A stretch of DNA of 64,000 nucleotides from Natronoarchaeum rubrum (lineage in GTDB: Archaea; Halobacteriota; Halobacteria; Halobacteriales; Natronoarchaeaceae), in NCBI RefSeq assembly GCF_024494695.1, contig NZ_JANHDP010000004.1:496001-560000 (forward strand), written 5' to 3'. The notes beneath the pieces were generated by a model that saw nothing but the letters and a program-made list of their open reading frames with translations, was not told the DNA's origin and searched no databases. A program made the translations under genes and the position numbers. Positions 36,533-45,467 of this stretch are shown piece after piece (the stretch's first letter is position 1; each line of letters starts with the position of its first letter).

Positions 36533-36640
36533 GGCTTAGCGCCTGTATTCAGCTAAAGAGGCACTAGCGATCTCCAAGAGTGTCAACAGGCGGTACCGAG
36601 GGCACCCGATTTATCCTGAATCAGCCCCCATATGGTATTG

Positions 36641-37657
36641 ATGCCAGACACCATGCGTGCAGCTGTCCTTCCGGAAGCGGGCGCAGACTTCAAACTCGTC
36701 GAACGCGAGGTTCCCGAACCAGCTCCTGATGAGGTTCGAGTAGCAGTCGAAGCCTGCGGAATCTGTCATAGTGACGCATTCGCAAAGGAAGGCACATATC
36801 CAGGACTTTCGTATCCCCACGTCCCGGGGCACGAGATTGCCGGACGGATCGATGCCGTCGGCGACGACGTTGAGAGCTGGTCGACGGGTGATCGCGTCGG
36901 GGTCGGCTGGCACGGCGGCCACTGCTTTACTTGTGATGCCTGCCGCCGTGGGGATTTCCAGCAATGTGAGAACGCTGAAGTCACCGGTATCACCTATGAT
37001 GGCGGATACGCTGAATACACGACTGTCCCGTCAGAAGCCTTAGCATCAATCCCCGAAGATCTCGACGCTGCCGACGCTGCACCGTTGCTCTGTGCCGGCG
37101 TGACGACGTACAACGCGCTACGCAACACTGACGCTCAGCCGGGGGATCTCGTCGCCGTTCAAGGTGTAGGCGGTCTCGGCCATCTCGGAATTCAGTACGC
37201 CCACGCGGCTGGATTCGAGACTGTCGCACTCTCGCGGTCACCCGACAAAGAGGATCTCGCACGAGATTTGGGAGCCGATCACTTCGTCGACGCCTCCAAA
37301 GAAGACCCAGCCGAACGGCTGCAAGATCTCGGTGGTGCAGATGTCATCCTCGGGACTGCACCATCTAGTGACGCAATCGAGTCGATTCTCGGTGGTATCG
37401 GGACGGACGGGTCTGTCGTTATCGTCGGTGTCCCCGGAGAACCGGTCACGGTCGACGTCCAGAACCTTGTCGGGACGCGAGGGAGTGTCGAAGGATGGGC
37501 TTCGGGTCATGCCCGTGACTCCCAAGACACACTCGAATTCAGCTCTCTGCGCGATATCACACCGCAAATCGAGACCTACCCACTCGATGATGTCGCCGCA
37601 GCGTACAACCGAATGATCGAAAACGAGGCCCGGTTCCGCGTTGTCCTCGAACCGTGA
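36641..37657 (+). CDS. Zinc-dependent alcohol dehydrogenase
   Basis: About 338 residues. The MDR family signature is complete: catalytic zinc Cys in ACGICHSDAF, the HVPGHEIAG motif with His-Glu, the structural zinc loop CFTCDACRRGDFQQC, and the NAD(P) motif GVGGLGHLGIQYA. Unlike the oxidoreductase at 532 it has every ligand of a true zinc alcohol dehydrogenase, oxidising alcohols or reducing aldehydes. Start: ATG 36641 (MPDTMRAAV) chosen; ATG 36653 (MRAAVLPE) also possible. It is a single gene just right of the TnpB element. Confidence 0.9.
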   Translation: MPDTMRAAVLPEAGADFKLVEREVPEPAPDEVRVAVEACGICHSDAFAKEGTYPGLSYPHVPGHEIAGRIDAVGDDVESWSTGDRVGVGWHGGHCFTCDACRRGDFQQCENAEVTGITYDGGYAEYTTVPSEALASIPEDLDAADAAPLLCAGVTTYNALRNTDAQPGDLVAVQGVGGLGHLGIQYAHAAGFETVALSRSPDKEDLARDLGADHFVDASKEDPAERLQDLGGADVILGTAPSSDAIESILGGIGTDGSVVIVGVPGEPVTVDVQNLVGTRGSVEGWASGHARDSQDTLEFSSLRDITPQIETYPLDDVAAAYNRMIENEARFRVVLEP

Positions 37658-37926
37658 ATCACTCAGACTGGGTTTGAGCGACGTCTAAGTGGTGAATATC
37701 CGAATTCTCGAAAATTCTGTCTCTGTTGAAACCCTGTTAGTTCGACACCTTTCCCGCTGGAACAGTCGTGTGTTAGAACTGCGTATCGACCGTCGAGAAC
37801 TCTCTCAGTTCAATGAGGAGGTCTGATAGTCGTGCGAGAGATCCCACGCGAATGAGGCACTGTCTCATCAAGAGAAGAAACGATATATTTTTGACACTGG
37901 TCAATATAGTTAGTAATGTGACAACA

Positions 37927-38187
37927 ATGGACGAAGCGAGTAGTTCAGATGTGCGGTTCAGAAAGCGCTTTGTGAGGGTGTGCGTCTCGGTTATCATACT
38001 GACCGGTGTGACTGTAGTTCTCGGGTACGGCGGCTGGGTGGTTTTGACGATCACCGCTACGGTCGGTGGGTATGATCCGGAAACAGCCGACGGGGAATTA
38101 CTACGTGATCGGTTGCTGGAGTGGCCCGACCGCAACAGAGAAGTCATGCGATCGAACGGCAGAACGAGCCTCCCGTTGAAACCATAA
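37927..38187 (+). CDS. Small single-pass membrane protein
   Basis: 86 residues from ATG 37927 (MDEASSSDVRF). Basic residues (RFRKRF) precede one hydrophobic helix (CVSVIILTGVTVVLGYGGWVVL), and a charged C-terminal part follows (LLRDRLLEWPDRNREVMR). No family recognised. It lies alone in an AT-rich stretch; AT-rich sequence just upstream offers possible TATA elements. Confidence 0.5.
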   Translation: MDEASSSDVRFRKRFVRVCVSVIILTGVTVVLGYGGWVVLTITATVGGYDPETADGELLRDRLLEWPDRNREVMRSNGRTSLPLKP

Positions 38188-38371
38188 CCCATATTCGATA
38201 CTCGTCTTCGGTATCTCGCAGGCGGTTTCTGACACGATGTCGTTAGCCGGTGCTCTACATTGCTGTGTGCTTCCCCTGTACTGAACGAGCACACTGTATG
38301 AAAATCGAGCCGAATCTCGTACAGTCGCACTCTGTATCTTGCGCGACTGTGCAGGACCTATTCACGTTCCA

Positions 38372-39466
38372 TCAAGAGTTGTGGCGTTCGCCGAGCGAGT
38401 TCATGGTCACCAGCGCGTCCCGGACCATCGCAGGCTCGACTGGGAACGGCTCGTTGTGGATCGTCTCTTCCTCGACGCAGGCCGCCTCGGCGACCGTCTC
38501 GAGTTGCTCTTCCGTGGGATTGTCAAGACCGATGTCCACGAGCGTGACTGGCAGCCCCATGTCGAGCGAGAATTCGATGACGTCGTCGACGAATTCGTCG
38601 TCCTTACCCTCGAGGACAAGTTGGGCAAGAGTGCCGATGTTGACCTTCTCACCGTGGGTCGCGTCGTGGGTTGCCTCGAGTTGCGTGAGTCCGTTGTGGA
38701 TCGAGTGGGCTGCCGCGAGCCCGCCGCTCTCGAATCCGAGGCCACTGAGGAGTGTGTTCGCCTCGGTCACGGCTTCGACGCTTTCGGTCACGGCGTCGTT
38801 CTCGACTGCATTGACGGCCGAAACACCGTGTCGGCGCAACGTATCATAGCAGAGTTCGGCAAGCGCGTGACCGGCCCGTGTTGAGGCCCCACCGAGGATG
38901 TTCTCCCCGTGCGAGCGGTAGGTCGCGTCGGCCTCGAACCACGTTGCAAGCGCGTCGGCGATACCTGACCGGAACGTCCGGGTCGGTGCTGCCGCGATGA
39001 TTGCCGTATCGACGAGGACAAGTTCCGGGTTCGTCGAGTGGAACCAGTATTCTTCGAACTCTCCGTGTTCAGTGTAAATCACCGAGAGCGAACTTGTAGG
39101 GGCATCTGTCGACGCGATGGTCGGCATCGAGACCATGGCGATATCGAGCTGTTCTGCGACCGCCTTGGCCGCATCGAGTGCCTTGCCCCCGCCGGCGCCG
39201 ACGATAACGTCACTCCCGTACTCATTCGTCTGGTCGGCGACGCGTTCGATCTCCTGTTCCGAACACTCGCCACTGAACTCCATCGTCTCGGTGGCGAATC
39301 CGTGGTCGTCGAGACTCTCCGTGACGGGATCACCCACGATGTCCAGCACAATTTCGTCGGCAAGGAGGACGGCGCTGTTCCCGAGATCCTCCGCATGTGT
39401 TCCGATCTCCGCAGCGACGTCACGGCCTTGTGTGTAGTTCGCGGGAGATGCGAATATTTTTGCCAT
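38372..39466 (-). CDS. gldA: Glycerol dehydrogenase (iron/zinc-containing group III alcohol dehydrogenase)
   Basis: 364 residues from ATG 39466 (MAKIFASPANYTQG); an upstream in-frame codon would add five. Family motifs are the NAD-binding GAGGGKALDAAKAVA, PTIASTDAP, and the metal ligands Asp (GIADALATWFEAD), His (AAHSIHNGL) and His (ATHGEKVNIG). The enzyme oxidises glycerol to dihydroxyacetone with NAD. Glycerol-1-phosphate dehydrogenase is related, but the SxxPTIAS and THGEKV elements favour GldA. Single gene. An inverted repeat overlaps the start codon (39463-39485). Confidence 0.85.
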   Translation of the reverse strand: MAKIFASPANYTQGRDVAAEIGTHAEDLGNSAVLLADEIVLDIVGDPVTESLDDHGFATETMEFSGECSEQEIERVADQTNEYGSDVIVGAGGGKALDAAKAVAEQLDIAMVSMPTIASTDAPTSSLSVIYTEHGEFEEYWFHSTNPELVLVDTAIIAAAPTRTFRSGIADALATWFEADATYRSHGENILGGASTRAGHALAELCYDTLRRHGVSAVNAVENDAVTESVEAVTEANTLLSGLGFESGGLAAAHSIHNGLTQLEATHDATHGEKVNIGTLAQLVLEGKDDEFVDDVIEFSLDMGLPVTLVDIGLDNPTEEQLETVAEAACVEEETIHNEPFPVEPAMVRDALVTMNSLGERHNS

Positions 39467-39485
39467 GGTTGAACGAACCATGGTT
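39463..39485. promoter_or_regulatory. Inverted repeat over the gldA start codon
   Basis: CCATGGTT-GAACG-AACCATGG is a perfect 8-bp inverted repeat (39463-39483), continuing as AACCATGGTT. It contains the ATG of gldA, so binding there would block a leaderless or short-leader message. Candidate operator. Confidence 0.45.
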
Positions 39486-39756
39486 CCGGTAATGTAGTTT
39501 GGCCCGGCTCTTGTGAGCGTACTGAATGGCTGGTGATCGTACCGTTACTGGGATTGACGGAAGTTTGTTGTAGCAACCTCCGATTGGGGCACCATGCGGA
39601 GACCTTCGTGAATGGGAGCAGAGCAGCCCTTAGAGAGCGACTCCAAAAGAAATCTCATTCTGAATGAGGTGTGTGTCTCCTTGAGGAAGGGGCATTCTCG
39701 CCTCAATTCTGGTAAAAGTCTCAGCTATCAGGCCCGCGGAAAATCTCCTCAGATAC

Positions 39757-39764
39757 CTTTATTT
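39757..39764 (+). promoter_or_regulatory. TATA box of the AddB-like gene
   Basis: CTTTATTT lies 24-31 bases before GTG 39788, which fits a leaderless transcript and supports GTG 39788 as the start. The 320-base gap between gldA and this gene otherwise holds nothing recognisable. Confidence 0.5.
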
Positions 39765-39787
39765 GGGTTTGGTTGTCTCTTTACAGA

Positions 39788-42373
39788 GTGTCAATCACGC
39801 GGGCAAAACCACTCGACGATCTGTACGAGCAGGTCGCCGAGTACGATCTCGTTCTTGTTCCTGACGCGCCGCTTGCCAGCGCGTTGAACCGGCGACTCGA
39901 TCGGCCGCATCTGGGAACCTTTGCGACGACGCCACGACGGCTCGCCGCCGGCAGGATCGAAAAGGCGGAGGATCGAACTGCCTTTCTCGAACTAGTCGAG
40001 CGGAGCGATCTCGACTGGAAACGGAGTGCCTACGCTATCGGGAACATCATCCAGTGCTGGGAGCACCAGGGACAGGTCGATTCCGTCCTCGAGTACGAGA
40101 GCTATGCCGACGACGTAACCCGAGAAGCGGTGACGTACATTGAGGGGCTGGAAACGACGTCGAAACGGCTGACCGAGTACCGCATCGAAGACGGGCAGGA
40201 CGTTGCAGTCGTCGGAGAAGATCAGTTCACGACGCTCGAACGGTCGATCTTCCCGGAGACGTACGATACGTTTAGCCCCTTCTGTGAGGAAGCGTTCGAG
40301 TATCCGCCGTTCCGACTCTTCGACTCGACGGCAGCCATTATCGAGACGCTTGTCGACAGCATCACGATGGACAATGCGGACGACATCGCCGTCGTACTCG
40401 ACCGCGGCAGTGCGTACTCCACGCTGGTAGAATCTGCACTCGAAGCGGCCGATATCCCCTTCTACGGTGGGCCAGGTTTCAACGACGATCCGGACCATCG
40501 GACGTTCTGCCAGTTACTTCGCCTCGCACACCGCGGGAGAGATACACGCGTCCGTGACGTCAAACCCGTGCTGAGGAAACTTGGTATCGATCTCGACGTT
40601 GAACACGATGAGAAACGGCTGCACGACCTCGACAGTCCTGTCGTCGAGTGGGTACTGGAGTTCTGTGAGTCGGTCGAATCCCAGACGTTCGACCAGGCGA
40701 TCAACGCGTTCGAAGAACGCACTGAGCGATCACTCGATGCGTTCCGCGACGAGCTAGCGACGTTATGCCTTGATGACGAACACGTCACGGAGGACGCCGT
40801 TGATCGGCTCGAGTTCTACTTGCAGTCGTACGAAGTTCCAGTGGATCGGGAGAACGATGGCGTGTTGCTGGCCGATGCGAAGTCCGCTGCCTACGTCGAT
40901 CGACCGACCGTGTTCTTCCTCGGACTCGACGAGGACTGGACGCACGCAGATCCTCGTCGGCCGTGGGTTGACCGTGACGCACAGTATACGAGGAACATCC
41001 AGCAGTTCCAGTTGTTGCTCCAGAGCGGTGCCGAACAGTACTACCTCGTACAGGATACGTCCGGTGGCTCTCCGGTCACGCCGTGTCTGTACTTCGAGGA
41101 ACTCCTCGACGAGGAGTTCGACCAGTTTAGCGATCTCAACTCGGTACGGAACGGGCGCTCATCGTGGGGCCGAACGGACGGATTCGAAAAGGAGTCGATC
41201 GACGCGACGACGACCGAAATCGAGACGGTGAGCCAATCGAGTCTCAGCACCTACGTCAACAGTCCGCGCGATTACTTCTTCAGCCGCATCGTCGATGGCC
41301 CTGACAAGGATTACTTCAAAGAGGGAAACCTGTTCCACGACTTCGCGGAGTTCTACGTCGCACATTCCGATGCCGTTGACGCATCGATGATCGACGACGT
41401 CGTGGACATGATGCTCAAAGAGACCCGACCGTTCGTCAGGCGCGTCGACCGTGAGACGCGGCGGACGAAGTATCGCGTCGGCCTCGAAACGATCTGTGAC
41501 TTCCTGGACGAGAACGTTCCTGCAGATGGGTCGTTCCTCACGGCCGAGACGGGCTGGGGAGAAAATATCTTCGCCGAGCACTTCGACCGCGAGATCGAGA
41601 CGCCGATCACCGAGCGCTGGTTCGAGAACGACGACCTCGGGCTGAAAGGGAAGATCGACCTCGTTCACGGCCCACACAGGCTCGTCGACCACAAAAGCGG
41701 GAGCCTGAAGCGAGCCTCCCAAGTCGTAAAGAACTCGGCGATCGATCCGCCGAGCGACACGCCGAACTTCCAGGCGCTGTTGTATCTCACTCACTGGCGA
41801 ACCCAACAGCCCCACGAGGAACTGGAGTTCACGTTCTTCCACTTCCTCGAGACGCTCGACGATGTCGTCGCCGGCGACGCCGACCTCGACGAGACGCTGA
41901 CCACGGTTACGTACTATCCGGGCGATTTCGAGTCGTTCGCCTGGTCGCGTGAGACGTTCGAGGACCTACGAGAGAACGGCTACAGCAAGTGCCAAAAGAT
42001 CCTCGGAAAGATCGAGTACGAGGACTACAGCGCCGTCTTCGAGGCAGCAGAACTACCGGACACGCGAGACAGCGACGAATTCATCGAATCGAGATTCGGC
42101 CAGACACTGGTCGCTCGGATGAAAGACGAAATTGGCGATTACAAGTACGTCACGAAGGGCTGTGAACAGCTCATGCGCGGGCTGATCAACACTCGCCGAC
42201 ACAACTACTTCCAGGAGGACCTCGACGCGTTCGAGGAGTTCGTCGACGAACGCATCGACGAGCTAAATCATCGACGACGGGGCGAGGAGCGCTTCCCTAT
42301 TGAGGGACTCGCCGGTGAACCGAACTACCGCCGCGTAGACAACCGCGATCTCTTGCTCGAAACTGATGACTGA
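39788..42373 (+). CDS. AddB-like PD-(D/E)XK nuclease subunit
   Basis: 861 residues from GTG 39788 (MSITRAKPLDDLYEQV); a TTG five codons earlier is less likely. The N-terminal two thirds resemble a helicase fold without a Walker A motif (VLVPDAPLASALNRRL), as in AddB. The C-terminal nuclease has GKIDLVHG...RLVDHKSG (about residues 620-640) and a downstream NFQALLYL helix, the D - DxK - QxxLY pattern. It overlaps the UvrD/AddA-like gene by eight bases. Together they should form an ATP-driven double-strand-break-processing nuclease. Sequence similarity to bacterial AddB is at the level of motifs and order only. Confidence 0.7.
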   Translation: MSITRAKPLDDLYEQVAEYDLVLVPDAPLASALNRRLDRPHLGTFATTPRRLAAGRIEKAEDRTAFLELVERSDLDWKRSAYAIGNIIQCWEHQGQVDSVLEYESYADDVTREAVTYIEGLETTSKRLTEYRIEDGQDVAVVGEDQFTTLERSIFPETYDTFSPFCEEAFEYPPFRLFDSTAAIIETLVDSITMDNADDIAVVLDRGSAYSTLVESALEAADIPFYGGPGFNDDPDHRTFCQLLRLAHRGRDTRVRDVKPVLRKLGIDLDVEHDEKRLHDLDSPVVEWVLEFCESVESQTFDQAINAFEERTERSLDAFRDELATLCLDDEHVTEDAVDRLEFYLQSYEVPVDRENDGVLLADAKSAAYVDRPTVFFLGLDEDWTHADPRRPWVDRDAQYTRNIQQFQLLLQSGAEQYYLVQDTSGGSPVTPCLYFEELLDEEFDQFSDLNSVRNGRSSWGRTDGFEKESIDATTTEIETVSQSSLSTYVNSPRDYFFSRIVDGPDKDYFKEGNLFHDFAEFYVAHSDAVDASMIDDVVDMMLKETRPFVRRVDRETRRTKYRVGLETICDFLDENVPADGSFLTAETGWGENIFAEHFDREIETPITERWFENDDLGLKGKIDLVHGPHRLVDHKSGSLKRASQVVKNSAIDPPSDTPNFQALLYLTHWRTQQPHEELEFTFFHFLETLDDVVAGDADLDETLTTVTYYPGDFESFAWSRETFEDLRENGYSKCQKILGKIEYEDYSAVFEAAELPDTRDSDEFIESRFGQTLVARMKDEIGDYKYVTKGCEQLMRGLINTRRHNYFQEDLDAFEEFVDERIDELNHRRRGEERFPIEGLAGEPNYRRVDNRDLLLETDD

Positions 42374-45239
42374 ACCTACTCCAAACGACCAGCAACGAGA
42401 ACTGATTGAGAGCACCGAGGGCCTCTGCCTCGTCGACGCTGGCGCGGGGACTGGAAAGACGTTCGCCGTCACGCGACGGTACGCGAATATCGTCAACCAG
42501 TCGGGCGTCGAACCGGAGGACGTCCTGCTGGTCACCTTCACGAACAACGCGGCGACCGAGATGAAAGAGCGGATCGTCGGCGAGTGCCACTACGGGATGC
42601 GTGAGCTCGCCGACGCGCCGATCCAGACGTTCCACTCGCTGTGTCACGATCTTCTGCAAGAACACGGTCACAGGGCGCCCGAGTACCTCGGGATCGACGA
42701 CTCGATCACCGGCTCGACGAGGCTCGTCGACGACGACATTGTCGAGAGCGCGCTCTTTCGCGAGTTCATCGACACGTTCAGCGACGAACACCCCGAGTAC
42801 GACGATCTCTTTCGGGCGCTGTCCGATCCTGGCGAGCTACTAGGCCTCATCGAGGAACTCGCCGCAAAGGGCGTGTTTCCGACGGACGATGGCTGGTATC
42901 GCGATGGCGAACGCCACCTCGACGGTGATTTCGAGGCGTTCAAAACGCTGTTCGACGAGGTTAACGAACCGCGAAACGGCGGCAGCAAGCAATCAAAACT
43001 CCGATCGAAGCTGAATCGTTACGGGAAAAACAAGCTGTATCTCCCGGACGCGCCCGAAAAGGACGAGATACGAGGGGATGAGAAGCAAGTCCCAGAGACG
43101 GTTGCACGCTACGCGTTCGACGAAGATCGGAGCGAGCTAAAGCAGTTCGTCCACGACATCTATCACGGGTACCTCCAGTTCGCACTGCGTCGGAATTACC
43201 TGAATTTCGGCTTCCTCCAGTTGTTCGCATTCGTCTTGCTCTGCGAGGATCCCGACCTCCGCGAGGAGGTCGGCTTCGAGTACGTAATGGTCGACGAGTT
43301 CCAGGACTCCAGCGAGATCCAGTTCAAGCTCGCGCTCCTGCTGGCCGGTACGGACAACGTCTGCGTCGTCGGTGACTGGAAACAGAGTATCTACGGCTTC
43401 CAGTACGCCGAAGTGGACAACATCGTCGAATTCGAGGATCGGCTGGACCGGTTCGCAGAGGAGCTAAACCACGACGCTGATCGGGTGGCGTTCGATACGG
43501 ACGACGTGACGACCATCAAATTCATCGAGAACTACCGATCGACTCAGGAGATTCTGGATTTTTCCGAACACGGCCTGCTCGTTCCTGCGACCAGCAGCGA
43601 TGACGTCGACGTCGAGGAAACCCGCGATCGAATCGTCTCCCTGCAATCGAACAGTGACCACGAGCAATCGAAGATCGAGGCGATCCAGAGTGAGGAGGAA
43701 CACGAGGCGATCCTGACCAAGATCCAGGAGATCGTCGGGAACGACGAATATCAGGTCGAAGCCGACGATGGGGCACTTCGGACGCCGGAGTATCGCGACA
43801 TCGCAGTGCTGACGCGGACGCGTGACTTCGGTCGCGAGCTGTTGCAGGTAGCCGACGAGTTCGAGTTCCCGATGGCATACGAGGGCGGGATCGAACTCTT
43901 CAGAACTGATCCAGCCAAACTGCTGCTCGCGTGGCTTCGGATCCTCGACGACGATCTCGACCGTGGCTGGGCAGTCGTCCTCGAAGAAGCGGGCTACACG
44001 CTCGATGAGATCAAGCAAGTGCTCGAAGAGGGGACGTATCCCGAGAACATGGTCGATTTCCGGGATGAGCTGGGCGAGCTGGAGATGCTCGGCGCTGTTG
44101 CACGACGTGTATTCACTCAGTATGGCTACACCGGGCCAACGGCAGACGTCATCTTGCACACGATCCAGTCAGTCCACGATGCGACCACGATGACGCGGGG
44201 CGACCTGATCCGATTCATCGAACGCGGTATCGAGGACGGCGCCACGCACGAGGTGAGCGCGAGCGCTGGGGAGAACTCGGTGACGGTCCAGACGATCCAC
44301 TCTGCAAAGGGCCTGGAGTATCCGATCGTCATTCTCGCGAATATGAACAGCGGTCGCTTCCCGCCAGGTGGCGGGAGTAGTGGAACGATCTCGTATCAAG
44401 ATCCGGTCGGGCTGCGCCAGCGCAAAGAGTATTCAGATGACGCTCACGGCATGCCCCACGTCTACGATAACTGGCGCTCGGATATTCTACGGAAGTGCCT
44501 TCCTCGAGACTACGACGAGGAGCGCAGGCTACTGTACGTCGCGATCACGCGCGCTGAGAGCCACGTCGTCTTCACCTCAGGCGAGGAGGCGAATACGTTC
44601 CTCGACGAGCTGCCTGTGGACATCGAGTCGGTTGTTCCGGACCCAGAGGAACCAGAAGTCGATACGACGACGCAAACACAACTCCAGATCGATACTCCCA
44701 CGCCAGATGGCCCGACTGGGTATACGCCTCACACCTTGATGCAAGACAGCGTCTTCGAGGATGTCGACGACGGGAAGGGTATCGAGTTCGGATCGAAGGT
44801 CCACGACTTCGCAGAGGCGTACGCTCTGGGGGAGGATGTAGACCCAGAGAACGATGATGAGGAGACTGTTGCGCGTTTCCTCGACAGTCTGGATGGTAAG
44901 TTGCTGATCGAAGAGGAGGCGTATCTCCCGCTAACCGTCGACGGGGAGCAAGTGACAATCTCGGGCATCGTTGACCTCGTTCACGTCACGTCTGATAAAG
45001 TGGAACTCGTCGACTACAAGACTGACCGTGGACGCCACGCCGAGGACGAATATCGGAAGCAACTCAGCGTCTACTACCACGTCGTGACCGCACAGTATCC
45101 TGAGCGTGCTGTTTCGGTGAGCATCCTCTACACCAGTTCAGGAGTACGACAGACGATTGATCCACTTTCAGTGGAGTCGATTAAGGATGAGATTCGGGAA
45201 ACAAGGCCCGAAAAATCAGCTCCTGATCTGGAATCCTAA
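42366..45239 (+). CDS. AddA-like UvrD/Rep-family helicase-nuclease
   Basis: 957 residues. All superfamily 1A motifs are visible: Walker A AGAGTGKT (about 25-32), Ia TFTNNAATEMKER, II VDEFQDSS (about 307), III GDWKQSIYGFQ, IV ENYRSTQEIL, V IHSAKGLEYP and VI LLYVAITRA (about 725). A C-terminal PD-(D/E)XK nuclease follows (GIVDLVHV...ELVDYKTDRG, then QLSVYYHVV), the AddA arrangement. It overlaps the AddB-like gene and converges with the Argonaute gene 228 bases downstream. It unwinds and degrades DNA from ends; in bacteria such complexes feed Argonaute guides and repair. Confidence 0.85.
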   Translation: MTEPTPNDQQRELIESTEGLCLVDAGAGTGKTFAVTRRYANIVNQSGVEPEDVLLVTFTNNAATEMKERIVGECHYGMRELADAPIQTFHSLCHDLLQEHGHRAPEYLGIDDSITGSTRLVDDDIVESALFREFIDTFSDEHPEYDDLFRALSDPGELLGLIEELAAKGVFPTDDGWYRDGERHLDGDFEAFKTLFDEVNEPRNGGSKQSKLRSKLNRYGKNKLYLPDAPEKDEIRGDEKQVPETVARYAFDEDRSELKQFVHDIYHGYLQFALRRNYLNFGFLQLFAFVLLCEDPDLREEVGFEYVMVDEFQDSSEIQFKLALLLAGTDNVCVVGDWKQSIYGFQYAEVDNIVEFEDRLDRFAEELNHDADRVAFDTDDVTTIKFIENYRSTQEILDFSEHGLLVPATSSDDVDVEETRDRIVSLQSNSDHEQSKIEAIQSEEEHEAILTKIQEIVGNDEYQVEADDGALRTPEYRDIAVLTRTRDFGRELLQVADEFEFPMAYEGGIELFRTDPAKLLLAWLRILDDDLDRGWAVVLEEAGYTLDEIKQVLEEGTYPENMVDFRDELGELEMLGAVARRVFTQYGYTGPTADVILHTIQSVHDATTMTRGDLIRFIERGIEDGATHEVSASAGENSVTVQTIHSAKGLEYPIVILANMNSGRFPPGGGSSGTISYQDPVGLRQRKEYSDDAHGMPHVYDNWRSDILRKCLPRDYDEERRLLYVAITRAESHVVFTSGEEANTFLDELPVDIESVVPDPEEPEVDTTTQTQLQIDTPTPDGPTGYTPHTLMQDSVFEDVDDGKGIEFGSKVHDFAEAYALGEDVDPENDDEETVARFLDSLDGKLLIEEEAYLPLTVDGEQVTISGIVDLVHVTSDKVELVDYKTDRGRHAEDEYRKQLSVYYHVVTAQYPERAVSVSILYTSSGVRQTIDPLSVESIKDEIRETRPEKSAPDLES

Positions 45240-45467
45240 CTTCGGAAGATATCTGCTGTTTTGACCGTGCAGTTAGAACAGTTGGGAGGATAGGAGACAC
45301 TATCACGCCAGCGAACCTGCACCTATGGGTCCGTTGCGACCGGTTCTGAGACAAATACATTGATCAGAATGATCCGTACCGAGTACCGCTACCGCGATTA
45401 CCTGTCCTCGTTAGCTCTGTATCGACCGGCCATCAGTATCAACATCCCCCTATGGAAGAGTGATGTG

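Larger units (their letters stand above)
34985..36545 (-). mobile_element. IS1341-type (IS200/IS605 family) element, TnpB only
   Basis: The unit contains a small ribbon-helix-helix gene and tnpB, with related stem-loops near both ends: CCCTAC...ACGGC-TGAG-GCCGT...GTTGAGGGTGGGG around 35019-35063 and CCCTAC...GTTGAGGACGGGGG around 36495-36533. No tnpA (Y1 transposase) is present, so movement would need a TnpA elsewhere. Boundaries are approximate. Confidence 0.55.
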
